Source: an uncultured Pelagibacteraceae bacterium
GTDB taxonomy: Bacteria > Pseudomonadota > Alphaproteobacteria > Pelagibacterales > Pelagibacteraceae
Length of the DNA: 64,000 nt
NCBI GenBank assembly: GCA_902594235.1
Contig: CACJLJ010000001.1
Location: 1 to 64,000, forward strand
Direction: 5' to 3'
In this document: in pieces, positions 26,228-40,652 of the stretch
How positions within the stretch are numbered: the first letter of the stretch is position 1
Layout: the number at the start of each line of letters is the position of its first letter
Program-made: the position numbers and the translations under genes
Notes under the pieces: generated by a model
The model's input: the letters and a program-made list of their open reading frames with translations, nothing else
Told to the model about the DNA's origin: nothing
The model's database searches: none

Positions 26228-27235
26228 ATGGATATTGCAATTGTAGGAGCAACAGGAAATGTTGGAAGAAAAACTTTAGAAGTTCTTGAAAAAAAAGAAT
26301 TATCTATTGATAATCTGTATTTAGTTGCTTCGTCTAAAAGTGCTGGTAAAAAAATCAGTTTTAAGGGTAAAGAACATGAGGTTTTTAATTTGGAAAATTT
26401 TGATTTTTCCAAAGTAAAAATAGCTTTTTTTGCAGCTGGTGGAAAAATTTCAGAAAAATTTGCAGAAAAAGCAGCGAAGCATTGTCTAGTCATTGATAAT
26501 TCAAGTTTTTATAGAATGGATCCAGATGTTCCTTTAATTGTTCCACAAGTTAATTCAAATCATTTGGAACAAATAAAAAAAAATATTATAGCTAATCCAA
26601 ATTGCTCAACAGCACAATTAGTGATTGCTTTAAAACCTTTGCATGACCTTTTTGTAATTAAAAGAATAGTCGTTTCCACATACCAATCAGTTTCAGGTGG
26701 TGGTAAAGCACCAATGGATGAATTGATCGAACAAACTAAATTAGTTTTAGATGGCAAAGATGTAAAATCTAAAAATTTTACAAAACAAATAGCTTTTAAT
26801 GCTATTCCGCATATAGATGTATTTTCAGATGATGGTTATACAAAAGAAGAATTAAAAATGACTAATGAAACAAAAAAAATTTTAGATAGTAAAATTGATC
26901 TAACAGCAACATGTGTAAGATTACCTATTTCTGTTTCACATTCAGAGTCAGTAAACCTACAATTTGAAAAACCTTTTTCTCTTGAAAAGATCAAAGAAGC
27001 ATTAAACAATTTTGAGGGTTGTAAAGTAATTGATGAGAGAGTTGATGGTGGATATTCAACTCCATTAGAAGCAGAAGGTAAAGATGAGACATTTATATCA
27101 AGAATTCGAGAGGATAAGACAATTGAGAATGGATTAAATTTGTGGATTGTTTCTGATAATCTTTTAAGAGGCGCGGCCTTGAACGCTGTAGAAATTGCTG
27201 AAACATTAATTAAAAATAATTTTTATGGAAAATAA
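26228..27235 (+). CDS. asd: Aspartate-semialdehyde dehydrogenase
   Basis: A 335-residue NADP-dependent enzyme that reduces aspartyl phosphate to aspartate semialdehyde, the branch point to lysine/diaminopimelate, threonine and methionine. VGATGNVGRKTLEVL at the N-terminus binds the nucleotide, Cys126 in NPNCSTAQ is the nucleophile, and a histidine in VSHSESVNL is the likely base. It starts 15 bp after dmdA. Being next to the DMSP genes may be meaningful, because homoserine made from this product can be the carbon acceptor for methanethiol or sulfide in methionine synthesis. Its last bases overlap sdhC by 11 bp. Confidence 0.96.
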   Translation: MDIAIVGATGNVGRKTLEVLEKKELSIDNLYLVASSKSAGKKISFKGKEHEVFNLENFDFSKVKIAFFAAGGKISEKFAEKAAKHCLVIDNSSFYRMDPDVPLIVPQVNSNHLEQIKKNIIANPNCSTAQLVIALKPLHDLFVIKRIVVSTYQSVSGGGKAPMDELIEQTKLVLDGKDVKSKNFTKQIAFNAIPHIDVFSDDGYTKEELKMTNETKKILDSKIDLTATCVRLPISVSHSESVNLQFEKPFSLEKIKEALNNFEGCKVIDERVDGGYSTPLEAEGKDETFISRIREDKTIENGLNLWIVSDNLLRGAALNAVEIAETLIKNNFYGK

Positions 27236-27608
27236 AGCACCATTATCTCCACATATTCAAATTTATAAATGGCACATTTCATCGTTAGTATCTATATCTC
27301 ATAGAATTACAGGAATTATAAATATAATTGTAATTACATTTATTTGCTTGTTAGCTTCACTACTTGTTTTAGGTAAAAGCAATTATGAAATTATAAATTT
27401 ATTTTTAAGTTCATTAATTGGTAAATTTTTTATTTTAGGACTCACATGGTCTTTTTCTTTTCAAATTTTAAGCGAGATAAGACATTTGATCATGGATTTG
27501 GGCTATGGTTTTGAACTTAGAACGACAAAGATAACAGGGTTGATTGTAATATTTGGATCGATAATTTTAACAGTAGCTTTCTATTTAATTGGAAAAAATT
27601 TTTTTTAA
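27225..27608 (+). CDS. sdhC: Succinate dehydrogenase cytochrome b556 subunit
   Basis: A 127-residue membrane anchor of respiratory complex II with three hydrophobic helices (about 29-50, 63-82 and 103-125). PLSPHIQIYKW and SISHRITG (quinone-site region) match SdhC, and His87 in SEIRHLIMDLG is the expected haem ligand. It overlaps asd by 11 bp and is followed by sdhD one base after its stop. Confidence 0.95.
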   Translation: MENKAPLSPHIQIYKWHISSLVSISHRITGIINIIVITFICLLASLLVLGKSNYEIINLFLSSLIGKFFILGLTWSFSFQILSEIRHLIMDLGYGFELRTTKITGLIVIFGSIILTVAFYLIGKNFF

Positions 27609-27609
27609 A

Positions 27610-27933
27610 ATGATAAATGCAACTAAAAAATGGATTTTTCTTAAAGTTAGTGGGGTAACATTAGTTCCATTAATGATATGGTTTATTTTAAATTTTATTG
27701 CAATTTATGATCAAGCCTACTTTGTGGTTATAAATTTTTTTACAAGTCCATTATCAAAGTTTTTATTTAGTTTATTCATTATTAATGCTTATTTTTTTTC
27801 AGCACTAAGTATTAGCGAGGTTTTTGAGGATTATATTAAAAATAATCAAATCAAAAATGTCGCAAACAGACTTTTGTATGCATCGGCAGTGGTAATTCCA
27901 CTAATTACAATTATATTAATATCAAGGTTATGA
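27610..27933 (+). CDS. sdhD: Succinate dehydrogenase hydrophobic membrane anchor
   Basis: A 107-residue protein with three hydrophobic segments, the second membrane anchor of complex II. The start used is ATG 27610 ([15 protein letters not shown]); an in-frame TTG at 27589 would overlap sdhC and add seven residues. Sequence similarity to known SdhD is weak, as usual for this fast-evolving subunit, so identification rests on size, topology, the conserved WxFxKxSG-like N-terminus and position in sdhCDAB. The usual second-helix haem histidine is not obvious. The 3' end overlaps sdhA by 4 bp (ATGA). Confidence 0.9.
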   Translation: MINATKKWIFLKVSGVTLVPLMIWFILNFIAIYDQAYFVVINFFTSPLSKFLFSLFIINAYFFSALSISEVFEDYIKNNQIKNVANRLLYASAVVIPLITIILISRL

Positions 27934-29705
27934 ATTCTTATAAAATTATAGATCATGAATATGATGTGGTAGTCTTAGGCGCTGGCGGTTCAGGTTTAAG
28001 AGCTGCGGTTGGATTGAGCGAGGCAGGACTAAAGACAGCATGTATTTCAAAAGTTTTTCCTACTAGAAGTCACACATCTGCTGCGCAAGGAGGTATTTCA
28101 GCTGCCCTTGGTAATATGGGTGAGGATGATTGGCGTTGGCACATGTATGATACAGTAAAAGGTGCAGATTGGTTAGGAGATCAAGATAGTATTGAATATC
28201 TTTGTAAAGAAGCACCTAAAGCAGTTATCGAATTAGAGAAATATGGAGTGCCTTTTAGTAGAACAGAGGATGGAAAAATTTATCAAAGACCATTTGGTGG
28301 TATGACTAAAAATTATGGCAATGGAATTGTACAAAGAACTTGTGCTGCTGCTGATAGAACGGGTCATGCAATTTTGCATACTTTATATGGACAAGCGCTA
28401 AAACATAAAACAGAATTTTTTATTGAATATTTTGCTTTGGATTTATTAATGAAAGATGGAGCTTGTAAAGGGCTTATTGCTTGGAATTTAAATGATGGAA
28501 CTATTCATAGATTTAGAGCTCATACTGTAATTATTGCTACAGGTGGTTATGGTAAAGTTTATTATTCGGCTACATCTGCTCATACTTGCACTGGAGATGG
28601 TAATGCGATGGTTTTAAGAGCTGGATTACCATTACAAGACATGGAGTTTGTTCAATTTCATCCAACAGGAATTTATGGACATGGCACATTAATTACAGAG
28701 GGCGCAAGAGGTGAAGGAGGATATCTTACAAATTCCAAGGGTGAGAGATTTATGGAGAGATATGCACCTAAAGCAAAAGATTTAGCATCAAGAGATGTCG
28801 TTAGTAGATCAATGTCAATTGAAATTAATGAGGGAAGAGGTGTTGGAAAGGATCAAGATCACGTTCACTTAAATCTAAGTCACTTAGATAAAGATATAAT
28901 TGAGAGTAGATTACCGGGCATAACTGATGCTGCAAGGTTATTTGCGAATGTAGATGTTACTAAAGAACCGATTCCAGTAGTACCAACTGTTCATTATAAC
29001 ATGGGTGGAATTCCAACTAATTACAAAGCTGAAGTTTTAACAGTAAATGGTTCAGAAAAAACTGTACCAGGATTGATGGCAATTGGAGAAGCAGCGTGTG
29101 TTTCAGTTCATGGTGCAAATAGACTTGGTTCAAACTCATTAATTGATCTAGTTGTTTTTGGAAGAGCAGCAGCCAAAAGAGCTGCAGAGCTTATTAAACC
29201 AGGAACTCCACATGAGGAAATAAGTGAAACAGAAACTCAGAAATGTTTAGATCGTTTTGATAAAATTAGAAATTCTAATGGAGAGGTTGGAACTGCAGAA
29301 TTAAGGCTTTCAATGCAAAAAACAATGCAATCTAAATGTGCAGTTTTTAGAACTGAAAAAAATCTTAAAGAAGGTGTTGATGAGATTAAAAAAACTTATG
29401 ATGGTTTAGAGAATTTGTCTGTAAAAGATAAATCGTTAATATTCAATACTGATTTAGTAGAAACCCTAGAATTTGACAATTTAATAAGACAGGCTGTTGT
29501 AACTGTTGACTCAGCATATAATAGAAAAGAAAGTCGTGGAGCACATGCAAGAGAAGATTTTCCTAAAAGAGATGATAAAAAATTTATGCAGCATACACTT
29601 GCTTGGTGCGATGGTAAGAACACGAAAATAAGCTATAGAGAGGTTCATAAATCTACTTTAACCAATGAAGTTCAATATTTTCCACCTCAGGAAAGAGTTT
29701 ATTAA
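27930..29705 (+). CDS. sdhA: Succinate dehydrogenase flavoprotein subunit
   Basis: A 591-residue FAD subunit that oxidises succinate to fumarate. [16 protein letters not shown] (14-29) binds the ADP part of FAD, His48 in [10 protein letters not shown] is the covalent flavin attachment site, and [21 protein letters not shown] and [13 protein letters not shown] carry substrate and flavin contacts. The C-terminal [18 protein letters not shown] is the usual end block. Start and stop are coupled to sdhD and sdhB. Confidence 0.98.
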   Translation: MNSYKIIDHEYDVVVLGAGGSGLRAAVGLSEAGLKTACISKVFPTRSHTSAAQGGISAALGNMGEDDWRWHMYDTVKGADWLGDQDSIEYLCKEAPKAVIELEKYGVPFSRTEDGKIYQRPFGGMTKNYGNGIVQRTCAAADRTGHAILHTLYGQALKHKTEFFIEYFALDLLMKDGACKGLIAWNLNDGTIHRFRAHTVIIATGGYGKVYYSATSAHTCTGDGNAMVLRAGLPLQDMEFVQFHPTGIYGHGTLITEGARGEGGYLTNSKGERFMERYAPKAKDLASRDVVSRSMSIEINEGRGVGKDQDHVHLNLSHLDKDIIESRLPGITDAARLFANVDVTKEPIPVVPTVHYNMGGIPTNYKAEVLTVNGSEKTVPGLMAIGEAACVSVHGANRLGSNSLIDLVVFGRAAAKRAAELIKPGTPHEEISETETQKCLDRFDKIRNSNGEVGTAELRLSMQKTMQSKCAVFRTEKNLKEGVDEIKKTYDGLENLSVKDKSLIFNTDLVETLEFDNLIRQAVVTVDSAYNRKESRGAHAREDFPKRDDKKFMQHTLAWCDGKNTKISYREVHKSTLTNEVQYFPPQERVY

Positions 29706-30484
29706 TGACTCAAATCAACTTACCTGAAAATTCTAAAGTAAAAAAAGGTAAATATTTTAAAGATCAAACTGGCTCAAAAAATTTAAGAAAAGTAAGTATA
29801 TACAGATGGGACCCTTCTTCTGGAGAAAATCCTAGAATTGATACATATGAAGTTGATATGGATAATTGTCCATCTAAAGTTTTGGATATTTTAAATAAGA
29901 TTAAAAATGAAATAGATCCTACAATAGCATATAGAAGATCATGTGCACATGGAGTTTGTGGTTCTTGTGCAATGAATATGAATGGTAAAAATGGTTTAGC
30001 TTGTACCACGCCACATGCTGAAATAGATGGTGATATTGATATTTATCCATTACCTCATTTAAAAGTAAAAAAAGATTTAATTGGTGATTTAGATGGTTTA
30101 TACAAACAATATCAATCAATTGAACCTTGGTTAAAATCAAATTCCAAATCAGAAACTAAAGAAATAATTCAATCAAAAGAAGATAGAGCAAAATTAGATG
30201 GTGCATACGAATGTATTATGTGCGCCTGCTGCTCAACATCATGCCCTAGCTATTGGTGGAATGGAGATAAATATTTAGGTCCGGCAGTTTTACTTCAAGC
30301 GTACAGATGGATTATAGATAGTAGAGATGAAGAAAGGGAGCTAAGATTAAAAAAAGTTGCAGATGAACTCAAGTTATATCGTTGTCATACAATTCTTAAC
30401 TGCACCAATGCATGTCCAAAAGGTTTAAATCCTGCAAAAGCTATAGCTGAAATAAAAAAAATGTTAGCAACGGCTAATATTTAA
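29705..30484 (+). CDS. sdhB: Succinate dehydrogenase iron-sulfur subunit
   Basis: A 259-residue subunit carrying electrons from flavin to quinone. Cysteine sets are complete: [2Fe-2S] Cys80, 85, 88 and 100; [4Fe-4S] in [11 protein letters not shown] (170-180); [3Fe-4S] in [14 protein letters not shown] (227-240). It ends the sdhCDAB operon; the next gene, mmsA, starts 42 bp later, the largest gap in the whole 14733-41993 run. Confidence 0.98.
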   Translation: MTQINLPENSKVKKGKYFKDQTGSKNLRKVSIYRWDPSSGENPRIDTYEVDMDNCPSKVLDILNKIKNEIDPTIAYRRSCAHGVCGSCAMNMNGKNGLACTTPHAEIDGDIDIYPLPHLKVKKDLIGDLDGLYKQYQSIEPWLKSNSKSETKEIIQSKEDRAKLDGAYECIMCACCSTSCPSYWWNGDKYLGPAVLLQAYRWIIDSRDEERELRLKKVADELKLYRCHTILNCTNACPKGLNPAKAIAEIKKMLATANI

Positions 30485-30526
30485 ACAATAGACTAATAAG
30501 AATTTTTACTCTAAAAGATCGTATTC

Positions 30527-32990
<2,464 letters not shown>

Positions 32991-32991
<1 letters not shown>

Positions 32992-34151
32992 TGAATATAC
33001 ACGAGCATCAAGCTAAGCAAATTTTAAAACAATTTGGTGCGATCGTGCCGGAAGGAGTATTTGGTTTTACTGTTACGGAACTTTTAGAAAAATGTAAATC
33101 ATTAAAAACAGACAAATATGTCTTAAAGGCCCAAATACATGCAGGCGGTAGAGGAAAAGCTGGGGGTGTAAAAATTTTAGATAATTTAAATGAATTAGAA
33201 AAGTCAGCAAAAAAACTTTTAGGAAAAAAATTAATTACTCATCAAACAGGACCAGAAGGAAGAGAAATAAAAAGACTATATGTAGAAGTATCATCAAACA
33301 TCGAGAAAGAATTCTACCTATCTTGTTTGGTAGATAGGGCTACTTCAAAAATTGCATTTATTACAAGCGATCAAGGTGGTATGGACATTGAAGAAGTAGC
33401 AGCCAATTCCCCAAATAAAATTTTGACAACTAAAGTTGAGTTAAATGATGAAATTTCAAACGAAAATTGCGAAAAAATAATCAAAATTTTTAATTTAGAA
33501 GGCAATTCTAAAAAAGAAGCAATTTCTTTAATTAAATCAATTTATAAAATGTTTATTAAGACAGATGCAAATATGGTTGAAATAAATCCCTTAATTTTAA
33601 CTAAAGAAAAAAAAATTGTTTGTTTAGATGCAAAAGTTAACTTTGATAGCAATGCTTTGTTTAGACATCCAGAAATTTTAGAACTGAGAGATCTTAATGA
33701 GGAAGAACCAGCAGAAATTGAAGCAAGCAAACATGATTTAGCTTACATTAAATTGGATGGAAGTATTGGCTGTATGGTGAATGGTGCAGGGTTAGCTATG
33801 GCAACAATGGATATAATTAAGTTATATGGTGAAGAGCCAGCAAACTTTTTAGATGTTGGTGGAGGTGCTTCAAAAGAAAAAGTTTCAGCCGCTTTTAAAA
33901 TAATTTTATCAGATAAAAATGTTAAAGGAATATTGATTAATATTTTTGGTGGGATTATGAGATGTGATGTTCTTGCACAAGGTGTGGTAAATGCAGCGAA
34001 AGAGACTAATATTGATGTTCCGCTTGTAGTAAGATTAGCTGGTACAAACTTTAAAGAGGGAAAAGAAATATTAGATAACTCTGGTCTAAAATTAATTTCT
34101 GCAGAAAACCTTGATGATGCAGCTAAGAAAATTGTTGAGGCTATTAAATAA
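32991..34151 (+). CDS. sucC: Succinyl-CoA synthetase beta subunit
   Basis: A 386-residue ATP-grasp subunit that makes ATP or GTP from succinyl-CoA. MNIHEHQAKQILKQFG and AQIHAGGRGKAGGVK at the N-terminus, NMVEINPLI near 200 and the CoA-ligase domain block INIFGGIMRCDVLAQG are all present. It starts within the mdh stop (TAATG) and the sucD gene follows without a gap. Confidence 0.98.
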
Positions 34152-35027
34152 ATGTCAGTCTTAGTTAATAAAGAAACTAGATTAATTTGCCAAGGTTTTA
34201 CTGGTTCTCATGGAACTTTTCATTCAGAACAAGCAATAAAATATGGAACAAAATTAGTTGGTGGTGTTACACCAAAAAAAGGTGGTCAGAAACATTTAGG
34301 GCTTCCAGTTTTTAATACGGTTAAAGAAGCTAAAGACTCAGAGGGTGCAAACGCAACAATGATATATGTTCCTGCAAAATTTGCAGCTGCAGCAATTATA
34401 GAGGCTATAGATGCATCTGTAGAACTTATTGTTTGCATAACAGAGGGAATTCCTATTCAAGATATGCTTCGAGTTAAACAAAAATTGGCAAAATCAAAAT
34501 CTAGATTAATAGGTCCAAACTGCCCAGGGATAATTACTCCTGAGGAATGTAAAATTGGAATTATGCCTGGTAATATCCATAAAAAAGGATCTGTTGGTAT
34601 AGTTTCCAGATCTGGAACATTAACTTATGAAGCTGTTGCTCAAACAACAGAGAATGGGCTTGGGCAATCAACTTGCATAGGAATTGGAGGAGATCCAATT
34701 AATGGTACTAATTTTATAGATTGTTTAGATTTATTTTTAAAAGATGATGAAACTCAATCAATTTTAATGATTGGTGAAATCGGAGGCACGGCCGAGGAAG
34801 AAGCTGCTGAATTTATTAAAAATAACAAAGTAAAAAAACCAATTGTTGGATTTATTGCTGGTGTAACCGCTCCCCCTGGTAGAAGAATGGGTCATGCAGG
34901 GGCGATTATTTCTGGAGGTAAAGGTGGCGCAAAAGATAAGATAAAAAAAATGGAGGATTGTGGAATAACAATGGCAAACTCCCCATCAAAAATCGGAAAA
35001 ACATTATTTGATAAATTGTCTATTTGA
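34152..35027 (+). CDS. sucD: Succinyl-CoA synthetase alpha subunit
   Basis: A 291-residue subunit carrying the phosphohistidine. [18 protein letters not shown] binds Co[13 protein letters not shown] and [16 protein letters not shown] are typical, and the phosphorylated histidine is His248 in RRMGHAGAI. It begins immediately after the sucC stop. The 35-bp gap to sucA is one of the few small breaks in the cluster and has no clear promoter. Confidence 0.98.
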   Translation: MSVLVNKETRLICQGFTGSHGTFHSEQAIKYGTKLVGGVTPKKGGQKHLGLPVFNTVKEAKDSEGANATMIYVPAKFAAAAIIEAIDASVELIVCITEGIPIQDMLRVKQKLAKSKSRLIGPNCPGIITPEECKIGIMPGNIHKKGSVGIVSRSGTLTYEAVAQTTENGLGQSTCIGIGGDPINGTNFIDCLDLFLKDDETQSILMIGEIGGTAEEEAAEFIKNNKVKKPIVGFIAGVTAPPGRRMGHAGAIISGGKGGAKDKIKKMEDCGITMANSPSKIGKTLFDKLSI

Positions 35028-35062
35028 AAAATTTATTTGTAGGTTTATATTAACCATAAATA

Positions 35063-37933
35063 ATGTCTTCTACAAAAAATCTTGAATATAAGAAAACCGC
35101 TTTTCTTAGCAAATCAAACAGTGCTTTTATTGAAGAGATGTATTTAAAATTTGTAAATAACGATCCAGAACTTCCTGACAGTTGGAGGAAATATTTCACT
35201 GAGATTGGAGATGAGGCAGAGATAATAGTTAATGAAATTAATGGTCCGTCATGGGGTCCATCAAAAAAAGTTGCAATAAATAGATCTCAAAATTTTAATA
35301 ATAATAAAATACAAGATGAACTAGAAATAATAAAATCAAATGCAAATTCGATTAAAGCTGTTGCAATGATTAGATCTTACAGACAAAGAGGACATTTAAT
35401 TGCTAAATTAGATCCATTGAAGCTTTTAAAATCAGAATATTTAGATGAATTACATCCAGAGTCCTATGGATTCAAAAAAGAAGACTATCAAAAAAAAATT
35501 TTTTTAGATGGTGTAATAAATAGAGAATATTCAAATATTAATGAAATTCTAAATTTTTTAAGAGAGAAATATTGTGGTTCGTTGGGTTATGAGTATATGC
35601 ATATCTCAAATCCAACTGAGAGAAAATGGTTTAGAGACCGTGTTGAAAAAAAAGATGATTTCAAATTTACTCAAAATGGTAAAGAAGCTATTTTAAATAA
35701 ACTAATTCAAGCAGAAGGTTTTGAGAGGTTTTTACACACTAAATATGTTGGTACAAAAAGATTTGGCCTTGATGGAGGTGAAAGTTTAATTCCTGCACTT
35801 GAACAAATAATTAAAATTGGTGGTCAATCAAAAGTTAAAGAAGTTAAAATCGGGATGTCTCATCGCGGTAGATTAAATGTACTGGCCAATGTTTTACAAA
35901 AATCCTACAAAAGAATATTTAATGAGTTTGCTGGAGAAATTAGTTCTAAATCAAAAGATGATACTGGGGATGTAAAATATCACTTGGGCGCTTCATCTAA
36001 TAGAGAGTTTGATGGAAACTCAGTCCATGTGAGTTTAACAGATAATCCTTCGCATTTAGAAGCTGTAAATCCAGTTGTTTTAGGTCAAACAAGAGCAAAA
36101 CAATTTTTTCATAAAGATAAAGAGAGAAAAAAAGTTATTCCAATATTGATACATGGAGATGCAGCTTTTGCTGGACAAGGAGTCGTTGCTGAATGTTTTG
36201 CAATGTCAGGGTTACCTGGTCATAACACTGGTGGAACTATTCACATAATCGTAAATAATCAGATAGGGTTCACAACAAGCCCAAGGTTTGCCAGATCTTC
36301 TCCTTATCCTTCTGATATATCTAAAATGGTTGAAGCTCCAATTATCCATGTAAATGGTGATGACCCTGAGGCAGTAGTCTATGCAGCAAGAATTGCAACA
36401 GATTTTAGATTAAAATTTAATAGAGACGTAGTGATAGATCTTATTTGCTACAGAAGATTTGGTCATAATGAAGGGGATGAGCCTTCTTTTACCCAACCAT
36501 TGATGTATAAAAAAATACGTTCTCATCCTTCACCAATTAAAGTTTATGGAAAAAAATTGATTGATGAAGGTTCAATTACAAATGAATATTTAGAAAATTC
36601 CATTAAAAAATTTAAAGATTTATTAGATGAACAGTTTAAAAATGCAAAAAATTATAAACCAAAAATTGAATGGTTTGAAGGAACTTGGTCGAGGTATAAA
36701 CCCGAAAGGGGCAAAGATAAAAGAGGTGTAACAGGATTTGATATAAAAAGATTAAAAGAAATTTCTGAGAAAATAAATAATATACCTAACGAAATAAATA
36801 TTCATAAAACTATTAAGAAAATATTAGAAAATAGAAAAATTTCAGTCTTTAATCAAAAAAATATAGATTGGTCTTCGGCAGAAGCTCTTGCATTTGGCTC
36901 GCTATTAGAAGAGGGTTATCCAGTCCGCCTAGTTGGTCAAGACTCAGGAAGAGGAACTTTTAGTCAAAGACATTCCGTATTAAGGAATCAAATTGATAAT
37001 TCAAGATATATACCTTTGAATAACATCTCAAAAAAACAAAAAAACTTTGAAATAGTTGATAGTTTTTTATCAGAACTAGCTGTTCTAGGATTTGAATACG
37101 GTTATAGTTTGGTTGAGCCAAACACACTAACTATTTGGGAAGCACAATTTGGAGATTTTGCGAATGGAGCACAAGTAGTTATTGATCAATTCATAGCTTC
37201 AGGTGAGAGAAAGTGGTCAAGAGCTTCAGGTTTAGTTATGTTGTTACCTCATGGATATGAAGGACAAGGTCCTGAACATTCCTCAGCAAGATTAGAGAGA
37301 TTTTTACAATTATGTTCTAATGATAATATGCAAGTGATGAATTGTACTACACCAGCTAATTATTTTCATGCTTTAAGAAGACAAATGCATAGAGATTTTA
37401 GAAAACCACTAATTATAATGACACCTAAATCACTATTAAGACACAAGCACTGTGTTTCTAATTTAGAGGATTTTAGTAAAAAAAATTCATTCCATCGAGT
37501 TCTGTGGGATCATGCTATTGACCCAAAAATTAGCGGGTTTATAAAATTAGAAAAACCAAAAAAAATTAAAAAAGTAATATTATGTTCAGGTAAAATCTAT
37601 TTTGATTTACTCGAAGCAAGAGAAAAAAATAAAAAAAATGATGTTGTATTTTATAGAATTGAGCAACTTTATCCATTTCCAGCCAAAGCACTTGTAAATG
37701 AGCTCAAACCTTATGCAAAAAATGCTAAATTTTATTGGTGCCAAGAAGAACCCAAGAATATGGGAGCTTGGTTTTCAGTAAGAGATTATATCCAATGGAC
37801 ATTAGATAATATTAAGGCTAATAATAACCAAATTTCTTATATTGGAAGAAGTCCTGATGCATCACCAGCGACAGGATATGCAAAAAGACATATTTCCCAA
37901 CAACAAGAAATTATTAAAAAAGTTTTTAGTTAA
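35063..37933 (+). CDS. sucA: 2-oxoglutarate dehydrogenase E1 component
   Basis: A 956-residue thiamine-diphosphate enzyme that decarboxylates 2-oxoglutarate and transfers the succinyl group to the lipoyl domain of SucB. The N-terminal E2-binding helix ([20 protein letters not shown]) is followed by [28 protein letters not shown], the ThDP site [10 protein letters not shown] through VNNQIGFTT, and the C-terminal [20 protein letters not shown]. Length is normal. It precedes sucB by 4 bp. Confidence 0.98.
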   Translation: MSSTKNLEYKKTAFLSKSNSAFIEEMYLKFVNNDPELPDSWRKYFTEIGDEAEIIVNEINGPSWGPSKKVAINRSQNFNNNKIQDELEIIKSNANSIKAVAMIRSYRQRGHLIAKLDPLKLLKSEYLDELHPESYGFKKEDYQKKIFLDGVINREYSNINEILNFLREKYCGSLGYEYMHISNPTERKWFRDRVEKKDDFKFTQNGKEAILNKLIQAEGFERFLHTKYVGTKRFGLDGGESLIPALEQIIKIGGQSKVKEVKIGMSHRGRLNVLANVLQKSYKRIFNEFAGEISSKSKDDTGDVKYHLGASSNREFDGNSVHVSLTDNPSHLEAVNPVVLGQTRAKQFFHKDKERKKVIPILIHGDAAFAGQGVVAECFAMSGLPGHNTGGTIHIIVNNQIGFTTSPRFARSSPYPSDISKMVEAPIIHVNGDDPEAVVYAARIATDFRLKFNRDVVIDLICYRRFGHNEGDEPSFTQPLMYKKIRSHPSPIKVYGKKLIDEGSITNEYLENSIKKFKDLLDEQFKNAKNYKPKIEWFEGTWSRYKPERGKDKRGVTGFDIKRLKEISEKINNIPNEINIHKTIKKILENRKISVFNQKNIDWSSAEALAFGSLLEEGYPVRLVGQDSGRGTFSQRHSVLRNQIDNSRYIPLNNISKKQKNFEIVDSFLSELAVLGFEYGYSLVEPNTLTIWEAQFGDFANGAQVVIDQFIASGERKWSRASGLVMLLPHGYEGQGPEHSSARLERFLQLCSNDNMQVMNCTTPANYFHALRRQMHRDFRKPLIIMTPKSLLRHKHCVSNLEDFSKKNSFHRVLWDHAIDPKISGFIKLEKPKKIKKVILCSGKIYFDLLEAREKNKKNDVVFYRIEQLYPFPAKALVNELKPYAKNAKFYWCQEEPKNMGAWFSVRDYIQWTLDNIKANNNQISYIGRSPDASPATGYAKRHISQQQEIIKKVFS

Positions 37934-37937
37934 CAAA

Positions 37938-39245
37938 ATGAGTGAAAAAATTTTAGTTCCAGTTTTGGGTGAGAGTATCACTGAGGCTACTGTTTCAAAA
38001 TGGTTAAAAGGTGAAGGCGATATGGTTGAAACAGATGAACCTATCGTTGAATTAGAGACGGATAAAGTTAACCTTGAAGTCCCTTCACCAATATCTGGGG
38101 TATTAAGTGAAATAAATTCAAAAGATGGTTCAGTTGTAAAAGTTGGAGCACTTCTAGGCTTAGTGTCAGAAGATGGGTCGGCTTCTTTAAAAAAAGAAAA
38201 GATTGAGAAAATTAAGCCCGAAACTATTGATGACAATGTTGTCAATATTGAGTCTCACAAAAAAGAACCTGAAATTTTTGAATTTGAGAATAAAAAAGAA
38301 ATTATTGAAAAATCAGAAAGTGAGGAAAAACCACTCATTTTAACAAATGAGATTGAAAAAAATTCCAAAGTAAAAAAAGAACTAGCTGAACAAAATCTTT
38401 CTCCAGCAGTAAGAAAAATTGTTACTGAAAATAAAATTGACACAGAGTCAGTAAAAGGCTCAGGTAAAGATGGAAGAATATTAAAAGGTGATTTAATAAA
38501 TTTGATGGGTTTAAATCCCCCACCTTCGGAAAGAAAAATTAAATATGGTCAAGAAGAAAGAATTAAAATGACCAGATTAAGACAAACAATAGCTAAAAGA
38601 TTGAAACAAGCTCAAGAGAATGCAGCTTTGCTCACTACATTCAATGAAGTCGATATGACCAATATAATGCAGATGAGAAAAGATAACCAAGATGACTTTC
38701 AAAGTCGTTATGGAGTAAAATTAGGGTTAATGTCATTTTTTGTCAAAGCATGTGTAGTGTCATTGAAAAATTTCCCTGCGGTAAATGCTGAAATTGAAGG
38801 TGAGGAAATAATTTATAAAAATTATTATAATATTAGTTTTGCTGTTGGTACTGATAAAGGACTTGTTGTACCAGTTTTAAAAAATGCTGATGAATTATCA
38901 TTTGCAGATATTGAAAAGAATATTAAAGAAATTTCCGATAAAGCTAGGAGTGGCAAACTTACTATTGAAGATCTTCAAGGAGGAACTTTTACAATTAGCA
39001 ATGGTGGAGTTTATGGATCAATGCTTTCAACACCAATATTAAATTTACCTCAATCAGGAGTTTTGGGAATGCATAATATTGTTGATAGACCAATAGTTGT
39101 TGAGGGTGAAATTAAGATCAGACCAGTAATGTACCTTGCTCTATCTTACGATCATAGAATTATTGATGGAAAAGAGTCAGTTTCATTTTTGAAAACGATT
39201 AAAGAAAACTTAGAAGACCCCAGAAGGTTATTTTTAGATATATAG
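37938..39245 (+). CDS. sucB: 2-oxoglutarate dehydrogenase E2 (dihydrolipoyl succinyltransferase)
   Basis: A 435-residue E2 core protein. The start ATG 37938 ([14 protein letters not shown]) is the normal family N-terminus; an earlier in-frame ATG at 37842 lies inside sucA. One lipoyl domain carries Lys43 in [15 protein letters not shown] charged linker (about 80-155) leads to the peripheral-subunit-binding domain [15 protein letters not shown]. The catalytic domain ends with YDHRIIDG (His406, Asp410). It is followed directly by lpd. Confidence 0.97.
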   Translation: MSEKILVPVLGESITEATVSKWLKGEGDMVETDEPIVELETDKVNLEVPSPISGVLSEINSKDGSVVKVGALLGLVSEDGSASLKKEKIEKIKPETIDDNVVNIESHKKEPEIFEFENKKEIIEKSESEEKPLILTNEIEKNSKVKKELAEQNLSPAVRKIVTENKIDTESVKGSGKDGRILKGDLINLMGLNPPPSERKIKYGQEERIKMTRLRQTIAKRLKQAQENAALLTTFNEVDMTNIMQMRKDNQDDFQSRYGVKLGLMSFFVKACVVSLKNFPAVNAEIEGEEIIYKNYYNISFAVGTDKGLVVPVLKNADELSFADIEKNIKEISDKARSGKLTIEDLQGGTFTISNGGVYGSMLSTPILNLPQSGVLGMHNIVDRPIVVEGEIKIRPVMYLALSYDHRIIDGKESVSFLKTIKENLEDPRRLFLDI

Positions 39246-40646
39246 ATGTCAGAAAAATTTCAAGCGATAGTAATTGGAGGAGGACCTGGTGGTTATGTAT
39301 GTGCAATTAGACTTGCACAACTGGGATTAAAAACCGCTTGTATAGAGTCTAGAGGCTCACTAGGAGGAACTTGCCTTAATATTGGATGTATTCCTTCTAA
39401 AAGCTTATTAAATCTATCTGAGGAGTTCCATAAAGTTAAAAATTTATCTAATAAAGGGATAGAGGTTGGTGAAGTAAAATTAAATTTAAGCAAAATGATG
39501 AAAAGTAAGGATAAAGCTGTAACAGTCTTGACCAAAGGTGTAGAGTTTCTTTTAAAAAAAAATAAAGTCACATATTTTAAAGGTCATGGAAGTTTTAAGT
39601 CAAAAAATGAAATTATTATAAAAGATATTGATAACAAAGAATTAACAGTTAGCGCAGATAATATAGTAATTGCCACTGGATCAGTTCCAGTGTCACTTCC
39701 TGGAATTAATTTTGATGAAAAAATAATTTTATCTTCAACAGGAGCTTTAAAAATTGAGCAAGTTCCAAAGAAAATGATTGTTGTTGGGGGTGGATATATT
39801 GGTTTAGAAATGGGATCGGTTTGGTCAAGATTAGGAGCCGACGTTCAGGTAGTAGAATTTTTAGACCATATTACTCCAGGAATGGATAAGGAAATTTCTC
39901 AGGAATTTATGAAAATTTTAAAAAAACAGGGCATCAAATTTCATATGCAGCACAAAGTTGAAAAAATTAAAAAAAATAATGAAGGCGCAGTTGTTTCAAC
40001 AACTGATAAAGATGGAAATAAAAAAGATTTTGATTGCGATGTTGTTTTAATTTCAGTTGGCAGAAAACCAAATACTAATGGTTTAAATATTGAAGCTGCA
40101 GGAATTGAACTTGACGCGAAACAAAGAATAAAAACAGATAAAAATTTTAAAACTAATCTAAATAATATTTATGCTATTGGAGATGTAATTACTGGTCCTA
40201 TGTTAGCACATAAAGCTGAAGATGAGGGAATAGCAGTTGCTGAAAATATTGCTGGTCAGTCAGGCCATGTTAATTACGATACTATTCCTGGAGTTATTTA
40301 TACAACACCAGAAGTTGCCTCAATAGGAAAAACAGAAGAGCAATTAAAAGAAAAAAATGTAGATTATAAAATTGGAAAGTTTTTATTTATGGCGAATTCA
40401 AGAGCTAAGGCCATTGATGATTCTGAGGGATTTGTCAAAATTTTAGCTGATGCAAAAACAGATAAAGTTTTAGGAGCACATCTTATAGGCCCACATGCTG
40501 GTGAATTGATAGCAGAAATTGGTGTCGCAATGGAATTTGGAGCGAGTTCTGAGGATATTGCAAGAACTTGTCATGCACATCCAACGTTTTCAGAGGCAGT
40601 AAAAGAGGCAGCATTATCTGTAGATAAAAGAGCAATACACTCTTAA
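39246..40646 (+). CDS. lpd: Dihydrolipoyl dehydrogenase (E3)
   Basis: A 466-residue FAD disulfide oxidoreductase that re-oxidises lipoamide with NAD. The N-terminal FAD site IGGGPGGYVCAIRLAQLG, redox pair Cys43/Cys48 (GGTCLNIGCIP), NAD site VVGGGYIGLEMG and catalytic His445 in CHAHPTFSEA are all present. It starts with no gap after sucB, so it is probably the dedicated E3 of the 2-oxoglutarate complex; it may be shared with others. Confidence 0.98.
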   Translation: MSEKFQAIVIGGGPGGYVCAIRLAQLGLKTACIESRGSLGGTCLNIGCIPSKSLLNLSEEFHKVKNLSNKGIEVGEVKLNLSKMMKSKDKAVTVLTKGVEFLLKKNKVTYFKGHGSFKSKNEIIIKDIDNKELTVSADNIVIATGSVPVSLPGINFDEKIILSSTGALKIEQVPKKMIVVGGGYIGLEMGSVWSRLGADVQVVEFLDHITPGMDKEISQEFMKILKKQGIKFHMQHKVEKIKKNNEGAVVSTTDKDGNKKDFDCDVVLISVGRKPNTNGLNIEAAGIELDAKQRIKTDKNFKTNLNNIYAIGDVITGPMLAHKAEDEGIAVAENIAGQSGHVNYDTIPGVIYTTPEVASIGKTEEQLKEKNVDYKIGKFLFMANSRAKAIDDSEGFVKILADAKTDKVLGAHLIGPHAGELIAEIGVAMEFGASSEDIARTCHAHPTFSEAVKEAALSVDKRAIHS

Positions 40647-40652
40647 TAAAAA

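Noticed and set aside
37842..37937. Longer N-terminus for SucB starting inside sucA
   Set aside because: The lipoyl domain of SucB begins at [13 protein letters not shown] (37938); the 32 extra residues are only sucA read in another frame.
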